Source of the DNA: Prinsepia uniflora
Taxonomy: Eukaryota > Streptophyta > Magnoliopsida > Rosales > Rosaceae
Assembly (NCBI GenBank): GCA_032719365.1
Contig: CM064872.1
Span: 49,212,252 to 49,276,251, forward strand
Direction: 5' to 3'
Length of the DNA stretch: 64,000 bases
Made by a program: the position numbers and the translations under genes. This document shows, piece by piece, positions 12,001 through 24,000 of this stretch. The notes under the pieces are model-generated. The model was not told the DNA's origin and ran no database searches. It saw only the letters and a list, made by a program, of their open reading frames with translations. Each line of letters starts with the position of its first letter. Position 1 is the first letter of the stretch.

Positions 12001-15000
12001 ACCGTATAGGGCTGAAACCTCGGAATACGTGCCTATATGTAACCTTACATCAAAATGCACTCATGGCATCACAAACAAGTATTTAAAACATATAATAAAC
12101 ATTTATGCATGCACCAATTTAGAAAACAAGGTCCACTCACAGACCGTCCGAGCGGCCGCCTCGATTTGCGTGTCATAGGCTCTCCCGAGCCGATCACCAT
12201 CACCGAGACTCCCAAACCTGTCCAAATTTTAATAGAAGGTTACTAACTACTTAATTAACCTCCTACCAAAGCCCCGTAATTTTCCTGAACTTTTAACTAT
12301 TTTTAAAACTGAACCTAAACCTTCTGATGCCCCGAAACATATCGAGACGGTATCCGATTGACACGAAACTAGTCCCAAAATATTCGTTACATCGAATAGA
12401 AGATTTCCGGTGTTGAACACTTTCCCAAATTATGGCCCACGCACCCTCACGTGATCCTAGAAGGTCGAAAATACTGTTCATCGTCTCCTACCTCCAACTG
12501 AACCAGTTTTACTGTAGAACAACACTGTTCATCTGTCGATTTTTTTTTTCTCTGGTTTTTGGACCGATTCAAGGTCCATTTCATCCCATTTTGATTCTAA
12601 TATAATCCTAATCCTATTTCCTATCTTTTAGACATTAAAAACCGAAGGAAAACCACCCAAAACCGAGCTTCAATCCGCCATCAATGGTGGCCGGAATTTC
12701 CTCCACCATTCACGGCCTTTCCCGGCCATCCCAAACCCCAAAACTAATCCCATTAACCTCCTAGAGTCCCCAGAAACCTTACCCAATAAACGAAATGGAG
12801 TAAAAACCATTAAAACTCAAATTCGAATTTTTTGAACATTTCCTTACCTCACGGGTTCGTTCCGCCGTGGCCTCCACCGTGGGCCACCGTCCAGCCTCTC
12901 CGTCCTCAGCCTCTCACACTCCTCACACGGTCACTCACGAGCTGTCAAGAGGGATGGTGAAGTGTGTTTGTGTGTTAGGGAGAAAAATGAAGAAATGATG
13001 AAATGGAGGTAATATGGGGGGTTCGGGTTTGTGAGGATGAACAAAGATGAAGAGGATGTTTGATCTGATGAGAGAAGGGAGATTTAATGGATGGTTGGGA
13101 TTTAGAGATTAGATGAGAGATGGAGGGCTAGGATTGAGTGTTGGGTGGGTTAATTAGAAAATAATAGATATAATAATATTTAATTAGTTAGATCCCCTTT
13201 TTAGGGAAATTGGCCAATGGGATGAGTGACACTTGTCACTCATCCATGGGGCCCACTAAAATATCTTGGCCAATCAGAATTTGCCAACTCAGCCTCGTCT
13301 CGAAGTACGTGCATAGTGAAATCGAACTTCCGTGACCTATAACTCTCCCGTTCGAAGTCCGATTTCAGCGTGCCGCCTGCCTATGGATTCGTATCGTCCT
13401 TACCTACGTAATAGTCCTCGGCCCTCGTCCATCGGACATCCCGGTCAAAAAGTCAACTTTTGACCCCATTTAACCAAAATTACCAAAATGCCCCTAAACT
13501 TCCGAACCTCATAACTTCCTCCTCGAACGTCGGAATTGAACTTGCCACCTGTCTATGAACTCGTGACGTCACGAACTACGTCACGGTCATTGGTCAAAGT
13601 CCATTTGACCACCCGATCGAAAAATCAACATTTTGCCACCATCAGGGGCAAAACGGTCATTTCGCATCGTTCGTTCGATTTAGCCTAACTAATCACGGAT
13701 TAACCTCACTAATCGTGATTAGTCACTAATCTAATCTAGGAATTTGGGACAGGTCGTTACAATAGGGACCCAGCCGCCAGCTGTGCCTCATGTCGGGCCA
13801 ACAAGAGGCGTGATCCCTCGTGGTGCTCAAATTTCTTCTCTGCCCGATTCGCCTTGTTAGCCTTTGATTTTACCTGCACATTAGGAAAACAAGTATTACT
13901 AATATGGAAGTACGTAAATTAATATTAAATAAAAATAGAAAAAAAAAACTTACTTTAATTTGATTGCTGATACAATGCTCGCATAACCACTCTTACTCAA
14001 CCAACTTGTCCCCTAGCATCTCCTCAGGAGGATTTGGTAGGGCCAGAGCATGCGAGCTCCAGCTCTCGTAGTAGGCATGGAGCTTGAACTTCCAGTCAGA
14101 ATAATGCCTCTGCTAATGGAAGTTCATATATGTCATTAGCGCGGCGTTGGTCTCATCACATTCAAAGTTAATCTGCAATCAAATATAAACATATGTTAAA
14201 CCATAAAATATTATAAAAATAATAAAAAATAATAAAAAATTTCATACTCGTAAACCAAACCAACAAACGACGAGTTGGTCGGGGGCTTGTTCTCTGAAGG
14301 TGTCAGCCATCATCTTCGATCTAGTGCGAATAATCGTCCCTATTTCCCGCACCAACATAGTATGCACATTGGGGTACGGTGCGGAAAGGCCGAAAATAAA
14401 CGTTGATTGAATTACTCGGTGATTTGGGCCCCGGTATTAACGTACTAAGAATTGTGAATTCTTTTTTCATGCACTTCCAAGGTGACAAGTTATACGGAAC
14501 TAAAACTACCGGCCAAGTGCTATAGGGTCTTGCAAAACTTCCAAAAGGATTAAAACCGTCAGTATCAAGTCCTAATCTGACATTTCTTGGCTCCGATGCA
14601 AAATCAGGATACATCTTATCAAGTTCCTTCCACGCATCTCCGTCGGCCGGATGCCTTAGTGAATCGTCATCACTGCATTCATCTTTATGCCACCTCATAT
14701 CACGAGATGTGTGAGCAGACATGAAGAATCTTTGTAATCTTGGTTTCAGTGGAAAATAGCGCAACACCTTATTCGAAATCTTATTCGTTCGAAACCTAGG
14801 CTCATTGCACACAGGACATTTGTCGAGTTGCTCGAATTCACCGTAAAAAAATACACAGTTGTCCGTACATGCGTAAATCTTAACATACCCTAAACCAAGA
14901 TCCTTCAAAAGCTTTTTCGAGTTATAATGATCTTTAGGGAGACTGTTATCTTCAGGGAGCATTCGGGTGATGATGCCCATCATGTGATCAAAATGCTTGT

Positions 15001-18000
15001 TCGTTTGATTAAACTCAACTTTCATGTGCATCAACTCCACAATTGCCCCTAGAACCGAAAAGGATTTACAACCAGGGTATAATTCACGCTGAGCATCTTT
15101 CAATAACCTTTCGTAGTGAAGATCTGACTCTTCGGGTTGAGACCTAGGGGCATCCGCATACATAGCATCAGATGCAGGGGAAAAATATCGGTTAATATCT
15201 CAATAAATTGATCATTATTACACTGATTATCATCTGGAGGGTTCCCGTGAACTGACGATGTCGATGCAGAAACATTCGGTTCCCCGTGATAAATCTAATT
15301 GGTGTAGTTATGTATGATCTCGTTCCGTCCCAGATGAAAATGAACATCACTCAGCGACATCCAACAACAGTTGTTACATTTACGACACAGACATAATATG
15401 TGCCTTGGATCACTACGGTGAGTCCGTGCAAAAGCGATGAAGCTGTCAATCCCATCCAAATACTGATCAGAAGTTCTATCCAACATTTGCATCCAGTCTC
15501 TGTCCATTGTGCTTGCTTCCACAAAATAGAATCAATGTAAGTAGATAATTATAATTTTTGAGACTCTATCACTTCATATAAACCTGCTCGTCTCCTTATG
15601 CCTCCGGTGATTTGGCCCTATCCAATTCGAGAGTGCACGTTCTGTGTTGTATAGACCGAGAGAAATTTCGGCAGTATCACCCTACAGTTCTCCAAATATA
15701 CGACATAGATATTTCAAACTAATATCTAGTATGCATTCAGAAAACAGTAAGGGGATATAAACCAAATTTCCCACGATCCAAGCCTAACCACATAGCCACC
15801 AAACTATACAACACATAGTTGTGCACACCCAAACTGTCCCGATAAATGGACAATTCAAGAGTCAGTCAATCAATCCAATTCACTTACTCTCAAACGGGTC
15901 TAAGGTTTTATATCGAATTTCAATATACAAAGTTAATCATGTTGATTAGCTTTGCATTAATGGACAAACCACAATTCCCTAACACAATAATATTCAGATT
16001 TCTAAGTATTTTCCACAATATATCACAATTTTCAAACATAATTAAATACAAGTTTTTGAACAAAAATTAAATTGAGAAGTAAAGCTACACATACCTTTTA
16101 TAAGTAATCCTTCAAATTAACCACAAATTACCTAAACCAAAAAATTATTTTAGATTATAATAAATATTAAAATCACAAAAAACAAAAAATAAAATCAATA
16201 AATTCATTAATTTTACCTTAGGTGAAGTAGTGATGATGAAATAATGATGAAATGATGATGATGATGATATTATGTAGAGGTTGTGAGAGAAAATGAGAGA
16301 GAGAATAAATGAGAGAGTTAATGAGGAATGAGGAAGAAGATGAAGAAATGAATCCGATCTACACTAAATGCAGATGAGAATTTTGCACGGCGCATGGTTT
16401 GTCTGGCCCGCTTTAATGACCCGACGGGCAACAAACTAGGGCCAAATCGACTTCGCGCCAAACGTTTTCCCGCCGTGGGCCGCCATAAACACTTGGCCCG
16501 GTGAATCGGATTCGCCGTTACTAATAGCTGACCCGGCGGAGTGTGACCAACCGCCGGGAAAATACCTTCCCTTTATGCGCCAGGAGAACCCGTGTTCCCA
16601 CTCAAGGTTTGCCTGGCGAGTCTCTCATCGTCCGCCGGGCAAAGACCCCTTTACCTGCGAATCAAGGTGCGCCGGGCAAAAGTTAGAAGGGCAGGGTATA
16701 TTTTTCTTGTAGTGTCGACACCAGCAACACAATTTGTACTGCCGCACTGCTCTTCTCCTCTCTTTCAGAACCAAAGTGCTTAGCCTCTGATAGGTTTCAA
16801 GGCTTAAACCTTATTAAGCACACACACTGAGAGAGCAGAGATCAATGCCATTTATATTGCCTCAGGACTTCTTAATCAATGCACCTATCATACATTGAAT
16901 ATGAGTCCTAAACAAACTAGGTTTGGTACCAATTAGGTTAATTACTTAACCTTCCCATACAAGGATCCTTAACTAGGAGAGTTTTATTTAATTTAGACTC
17001 TATCGGGATCCTAGTCATTAAATTCCCGTGATACTTGCATCACAAGTCATCCACTTATACTCAAATTTCTTACATTCTCCCACTTGAGTATAAGAGAGAA
17101 CTTGCAAGTTCGCACATGACTCATCCCAATAGTGATCACTGAGTCCAATATCAACACAACTGAATCCTATCCACAGCTGTCACAGTTGTCCCATACTCAC
17201 AGAATTGTGAGAGTTTTGATGCAACTCTGCATCATTACCTCACAACCACCATGAACACATGACAACAGCACAATGCTGCAATTCCTGGTCTAAAATAGAA
17301 CTAGCAAGCATTGCATCAATAGTGCTCCCACATTTTGATCATTTCTTAACAGGGATCATGAAACTCACTGGTAATTCATCTAAGCCAAATAGAAAACCAA
17401 AGTAACTATGATCCAAACATTCAAAACCAAAACACTTTCAATTTCTAACAAGGGTAACCAAAACAAGGGCTCATGAGTACAATGCACAGTTAGTACAACC
17501 TGATGCACTTAATTTAACCACTCACAATTACTACCATTTCCTTTTCCCTTTTATAAATTAATCAAGTCTGGTATTGAAAACACATATGATTTTTACAGTT
17601 TAAAACAACTAAAATAAACAAATTAAAACACATTACTCCCACTAATGAAGTAAATCAAAGCAAGCAGTAAGACCAATGTTGGCGACATGAGCTTTGAATT
17701 CATTCACTAGTAATACCTTTTTCATAGGATCAGCAAGCATCAACTTAGTACTCAGATGAATCACCTATATAATCCCTTCCTTGACCTTTTCTTGAACCAG
17801 TAAATACTTCACTTCCATTAATCGTGTGGTATAGGTCCTTCTGTTGTTCTTGAACCAGTACCACTGCTGTGAAACTTGTTTCAGACCATATATATACTTC
17901 TTGAGTTGGCAGCTCATGTATTCCTTCCTCCTTTCAATAAATCCAGGAGGTTGTTGGATAAATATGTGTTCAGTGAGGTCACCATTTAGGAAGGTTGACT

Positions 18001-21000
18001 TCACATCCATTTGATGTAGTTCCAAATCAAAATGGGTTGTGAAGGCCATGAGAATCCTTAGGGAGTTTTTAGAAGAGACAGGTGAGAAGGTGTCCATGTA
18101 GTTAATGCCTTCTCTTTGAGTGAAGCCCTTGGCAACAAGTCAGGCTTTGTACCTCTCAATCTTGCCATTTGAGTCACGTTTTGTCTTTAATACTGTAACG
18201 ACCCGTCTCGAATTTCAGGATTAGATTAGTGACTAATGACGAATTAGTAAGATTAATCGGTGATTAGTTGAGTGATTTCGGACGGACAGTGCAAAATGAC
18301 CGTTTTGCCCTTGGGATTGGGCTAAATGTTGACTTTGATTTGAACGGTCAAACAGAATTTGGCCGATGACTGTGATGTAGTTCGGGATGTCACGAGTCTG
18401 TAGACAGGTAGTACGTCCGATTTCGACGTTCGACGAGAAAGTTATGAGGCTTGGAAGTTGAGGGTGTGACGACCCGTCCCGAATTAGCGGGATTAATTAA
18501 GGATTAATTACGGATTAGCGAGACTAATAGGAGATTAGACGAGAATTAGCAGACGTTCGGGCGAAATGACGATTTTGCCCTTGGAATGGGTGAATCGTTG
18601 ACTTTTCGTTCAGGCGGTCAAATGGACTTTGGCCGATGACCGTGACGTAGTTCGTGATGTCACGAGTTCATAGACAGGTGACACGCTCGATTCCGACGTT
18701 CGAGGAGGAAGTTATGACGTTCGGAAGTTCAAGGGCATTTTGGTAATTTGGGCTAAATATTGACTTTTCGACCGAGAGGTCCAATGGCCGAGGGCCGAAG
18801 ACGGTTACGTAGATGAGGACGATATGAATCCGTAGACAGGCAGCACGTCGAATTCGGACGTTCGACGGCGAAGTTACGGTTCACGGAAGTTCCTAGTTAC
18901 TATTCATAGTGACGCATTTTACGTGGAACTTTTGGACTCTAGTGGGCCCAGATATTTGTCCTGATGCCCAATGGATGAGTGACAAGTGTCACCCATCCAA
19001 TGGACCCCCAAATTGATTCATGCACCGTGCTTTCCATTCCATTTTTCTCCATTTCAAAACCATCTCCCCCGATCTCATTTTCTCTCCATCTCTGTGCAAC
19101 CCAAAACCCATCCATTTCGACCAGGACTGAGACCAGAGAGTGGGGAGGATGTTGGAAGCGGTGGCCGGCCCAGGAAGGCACCGCGTGGGCGGTGGAGCCA
19201 CGAACCCGTGCGGCTGCACGGTAAGGCCATTTTCTCCCTTTTAATTGATTTTGATATTATGGTTGCTTTTGGACGATTAGGATGAGTTAGTTAGGTTGCT
19301 AGGACAGTTTTAAGGCGGTTTTGGTGGTGGTTGACGGCTGAGAAGCCGTGGGGAAGGAAATGGAAAAATAGGACTGTGATGGGTGATTTTTAGGGATCAG
19401 TTTAGGGGGTTTCGGTTGGTTTTGTTGATTAGTTTAGATAGGAAATGAAGAAATAGGGATTTAGGGATTAAAATGGGACCAAAAGGACCAAAAATGAGAA
19501 GGGAGGAGCACTAAACCAGTCACGCCGGTTCAACACAGTGACCGGTCCAGTTTCAGGAAAAAAACCGGTTTTCTGTGGGTAATGATGATGAATAGTGATC
19601 TGGCCCTTCTAGGAGAGCGTGAGGGCGCGTGGACCATAATTTGGGAAAGTGTTCAACACGGGAAATCTTCTATTCGATGTAACGAAGATTTTGGGACTGG
19701 TCTCGCGTCAATCGGACATCGTTTCGATAGGTTTCGGGGTGTCAGAAGGTTTAGGGTCGGTTTAAAAATAGTTAAAAGTAATTGCATAATTGCATGATTT
19801 CGATGTTTATATGTTTTTTATATATGATTTCGATGCTTATGATTGTGGTATTTATGATTTACATAATTGCACGTATTTCGAGAATATGGTTTATGCTATA
19901 CTTTGATGATGATTTTGATGGATGATTTTATACTGTTTACACATATTTTTTTTAATGATTTGATGACATGATTTTGGATATGAAAATGGATTCGGGCATG
20001 AGACCCATTTCGATAAAATATGATTTAGGATTTCGATTTAAATGTGTTTTTGGATGGATTTCAGGATTTGGATTCTAGTTTTGAAATGATGATTTCAGAT
20101 ATGGATTTAGAAATGGATTTATGGATTTGGAATTGATAAAATGGTTTTGAATTGGATTTTTTGGATCTGGATTTGGGTTTAAAGACCCGATGATTGATGT
20201 GACGGGGGAGGGCCTTATATGTGATTTGAGTTTAAAGACTCATGAGTTTAAAGACTCATGAGTTTAAAGACTCATGAGTTTAAAGACTTGGTTATTGATT
20301 TCCCTCGAGGCATGTTATTGAGTTTAAAGACTCGTGAGTTTAAAGACTCTTTGATTACCCGGGAAGGCCTGATTGAGTTTAAAGACTCGGATTGATATTG
20401 AGTTTAAAGACTCGTTGATATGAGATCCAGCAGGTTCGATTAATTTAGGGAAATGTGTTTTGGATTTGTGTGATATCATGATGATTTTCATGTGGTTTTC
20501 AGATGTTTTGGGCAGTGGCCCAGATGATTGGATTTACAGTTTTACACGTGATTTGGATCTTGGATTTTTGGGTTGAGTTCCCGTATATGGTTTTGATTTA
20601 TGGTTTTTGGGCTAAGGCCCAGTGGTTTGAGGAAGGAAAATAATTTGGGTTTTATAAAAGGTTTTCTTATGTTGAAAATGAAATGGTTTTCATATGCATG
20701 CATTGGTTTTTACATGGAGGGCGTAAATGTCTTTTTCTGTAAAAATGTGTTTTATAAACTTATTTATTTTCGTCCACTCATAGTCTTTTCTGGTTTTTCG
20801 ATGCCTTTCAGGTTGATGCGGATACAGGCTGTTGTTGGTGTGACTGAGACATCACACACGATCCACGGTGGTTTCTGCGCACCTTGGGAAGCCGTAAGTT
20901 ATTTTTGGACCGTTGACCTGGGATCCCTTGTGTAGACCTGTTCTGAATTCCAGGATTAGATTAGTGACTAATGTTGGATTAGTGAGATTAATCGGTGATT

Positions 21001-24000
21001 AGTTAAGCGTAATCAGACGGAACGACGCAAAATGACCGTTTTACCCCTAGATTGGGCAAAATGTTGACTTTTAACTTGGGGAGTCAAACGTACGAGGACC
21101 GATGACCATGACGTAGATCGGGACGGTACGAGTCTGTAAACCGACGACACATCGAAATCGGACCTTCGACGGGAAAGTTACAGTTCACGGAAGATTTCAG
21201 GGACTATTTGAAATGGAACGTTTTACGAGGCCAAGTGGACTTTTGTCCTATTTTGGGGCCCAGATATTTTAAATAGACCCAATGGATGAGTGACAAGTGT
21301 AACCCATCCATTGCCTATCACCCCCACATTCATGCATATCATCCCTTTGTTTGTGTTTATTCAACCAAACCCGAGACCTTTTCCATTTGTACAACCCACA
21401 CTCACCACCCCATAAACCTCATCTAATAATGGTGGCTCGTGAATGAGAAGAGAGGGTGAGGTGAGGCGATGGTGGTGGTGTTGACCGCGAGGACCGACGC
21501 GCACGGTGGCCGGGAATCCGTGAAGGTAAGTTTTTACGTTCAAATTTGGATGTTTGGATTTGAAGGTCATGGATCGATTCTAACGATAGGAAAACGTTTT
21601 TGGAGGTCATATACGATGATTGGGATCGAGATCGTGGACTGGGGACGGCCGTGCGGCCTAGACTGACGGCTAGAAATTAGGGACGTGTGTTCTTCGAACG
21701 GGAAGGTATTATATTGGCTTGCTTTCGTGTTTTTGAGGCTATAGGTTGATAGAACATGATTAGAGGACGGTTTAGGAATTGGAATCGACGAAAACGGATA
21801 AAAAAATGGAGGAGTTATGGGCATGGACCTGTCATGCCGGTCTAGCCGGCCCGAAATTGTAGGGCCGAACCAGACTGGGTCCAACAATAGGACAGGGATG
21901 ATATTATGCTGGGCGCATGGCTCCCACACGCAGCCCCTTTGGGTGGCGTGTGAGGGCACATGGGGCCTTGTCTCCAGTCACGGTCAACATGAATTTTAAT
22001 CTATTCGATGTAACGAACATTTTGGGACAAGTTTTGAGTCGATCGGACATCGTTTCGATATAGTATGGGGTGTCCGAAAGTTTAGGATCGAGTTTAAAAA
22101 TGTTTAAAAATTTGGAAAAATTACGGGGCTTCAATGAGAGGTTAATGAGGTAGTTAGTAACCCTCTAACATGAGTTGGACAGGTTTGGGAGCCCCAACGA
22201 CGGTGATTAGCCCGAGAAGGCTTATGGCATGTATATCGAGGCGGCAGTTCGGACGGTCTGTGAGTGGAGTTTTTTTTTTCTAAATTGATGCATGCATAAA
22301 TGTTTTATATGAGTTTAAATACATGCTTTGAGATGCCTTGAGTGCATTTGGTTGTGGTAGTTAGTATTTACGTATTTGGACGTATTTCGAGGTTTTCAAT
22401 TTTTTTACGGTGCTTATAAGTGCGTGTGGTTTCGGTGATTCTTTAATGAAATGGATTTAAATTTGAAGAGGTAAACTCGAGATTGAGACCTATTTGTTTG
22501 GAAACCATCAGATTCGAAGTCTATTTTGGTTTACATTATTGGGTCAGGGGCTCAATTGGTTCATGAATTGATTTCGGATTGGAAATATGGAATCGGGCAT
22601 AAGACCCATTTGATTTACGAACTCTTAGACTTGGAGTCCATTTGATTTAATAAGGCATCGGGCCGGAGGCCCATTTAGTTTACATGATCGGGCTTGAGGC
22701 CTAGTTGGTTTACATGATCGGGCTTGAGGCCCATTTGGTTTACATGATCGGGCTTGAGGTCCAGTTTTTTTACATGATCGGGCTTGAGGCTCAGTTGGTT
22801 TACATGTTCGGGCTTGAGGGCCAATTGGTTATGATATCGGGCATGAGTCCCATTTATGGTTTATAAAGGTGATTTCGGGTTCGGAGACCCTAAATGGATT
22901 TGGATTTGGAAACATGGATTTCTGGTTTCATGACGATTTATGGGGACCGGGCATGGATCCTTTGAAAGGTTTGAAAGGTTTTGAGAATGATTATGAAATG
23001 GTTTTTACATATACCATCCTTTTATTTATGGATTGCCTCCTCCGGGGAAGGTTGTTGGACTGGGTGGACCCCAGAGTAGTCACAGAGCACTAACTGAGTG
23101 GATTCGCCCCCGTGGGGTACCTTACTCTCAGGAAGGCATATATGGAGTATAACCCCCCGGGAGGGTCATTGATCTGCGGACACGGGTGGACCCCGGAGAG
23201 ACTTGGGATTTGAGACCCCAAGTAGCATGTGCGTAGCTTTGGAAACCGTGACAGGATTGGTTATATGATATTTGGTAAACATGGTTTATTGGATTTATGG
23301 AATGGAAATTGGATTTCAGAAATGGTATTGTATGGTTTTGGGCTGAGTTCCCACATACTCGGATTCACCGTTTTGGGCTGAGTTCCTACATATGGTTGAT
23401 ATGTTATGGATTTGTGTAAATGGAATAGGGCAGAGGCCCATATGACTTGGATTTACAGAATTTGGAACCATGTTAATGGTTATTTGAATAAATGGTATGG
23501 TAAATGGTTTTCGAATGTATGCATGTTTTTTAGTGAAAGGCATAAAGGTCTTTTATGAAATGTGTTTTATTATACTATTTATTTTCGTCCACTCACAGTT
23601 TTTGTTGCTTTTAATGCCCTTCAGGTTGATCACGGATGCGGGCTGTAGTAGAGATCGAGACATCACACTCCTCCATCGGATCCTGGCCCATTCTGGAAGC
23701 AAGTTGGGCTGAAGGTTTTGAATTATCCCTTGTCTGACACTTCGTGTCAGATGGGAGCATGGCACATCCCGCGTTAATCCCGGGGGGATTGGGATGGGTC
23801 GTGTCACCTTGTCTGGCTTACGTGTTACATAGAAGTTAAACGGGTGTTTAGCCTTCGTGTCGCACGTGGGTTAGACGGGAGCATAGCACATCCTTTAATC
23901 TAGGGGGATTGGGGATGGGTCGTGTCAAATACCCACTTACATCCAATTGGCTTGATGTCCTTTTGGTGATCAACCAAATCCCATACCCTATTCTTTTCCG

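Larger units (their letters stand above)
10507..13761 (-). mobile_element. Family G solo LTR G2 inside the CACTA element
   Basis: Reads TGACAGGACCC at the left and GGTCGTTACA at the right, flanked by the 5-bp duplication ATAGG (10502-10506 and 13762-13766). At 3255 bp with no internal region it is a solo LTR. It carries the family's terminal stem-loop (10560), minisatellite (11244-11480), palindrome (13220) and two copies of the ACGT module near 13365 and 13545-13590. Confidence 0.92.
9933..14190 (-). pseudogene. Second CACTA gene (Transposase_24/TNPD-like), split by solo LTR G2
   Basis: On the minus strand, pieces at about 14190-13960, 13880-13762 and 10506-9933 read as one protein. First comes a segment with YYESWSSHALALPNPPEEML, then KANKANRAEKKFEHHEGSRLLL, and after the LTR a Gln/Glu-rich helical C-terminus with LEAQQAVMQAQLAMLFTQMG. 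Length and style match the second ORF of plant CACTA elements (PF03004-like). Stop codons occur (after NFH near 14117, after DKLVE near 13990, and near 10273), and the LTR interrupts an exon. I assign the family from general resemblance, not from a search. Confidence 0.6.
9407..16714 (-). mobile_element. CACTA (En/Spm, CMC) DNA transposon inside the Copia LTR
   Basis: The right terminus is TTCTTGTAGTG (reverse complement CACTACAAGAA). The left terminus is the worn TACTACAACAAAA. The 3-bp duplication TCG lies at 9404-9406 and 16715-16717. The other Copia LTR (near 27812) shows the uninterrupted site AACTCGACACC, which confirms the insertion. Coding remnants lie on the minus strand: a transposon-associated domain, a TNP2-type transposase and a second gene. 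The element carries solo LTR G2, and without it is about 4.0 kb, so it is a deletion derivative. Confidence 0.93.
20931..23806 (+). mobile_element. Family G solo LTR G4 nested in G3
   Basis: Starts TGTAGACCTG, a worn version of TGTAACGACCCG, and ends GGGTCGTGTCA. Flanked by the duplication CCTTG at 20926-20930 and 23807-23811. 2876 bp with no internal region. Younger than G3, because G3 sequence (CTTGTCTGG...) resumes right after the second CCTTG. Confidence 0.9.
18194..23927 (+). mobile_element. Family G LTR copy G3 inside the Copia RT, carrying G4
   Basis: Starts TGTAACGACCCG and ends GGGTCGTGTCA. The 5-bp duplication AATAC lies at 18189-18193 and 23928-23932. Without the nested G4 it is about 2.85 kb, the length of one LTR, so it is a solo LTR. 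Its first 640 bp contain three successive copies of the module with GTAGACAGG (near 18400, 18670 and 18833). The second copy begins with a fresh LTR-like start (TGTGACGACCCG at 18467), a sign of internal duplication or recombination between LTRs. Confidence 0.9.

Noticed and set aside
21361..22134. Overlapping frames on both strands in LTR G4
   Set aside because: They fall within a solo LTR and are not preserved in the other family G copies.
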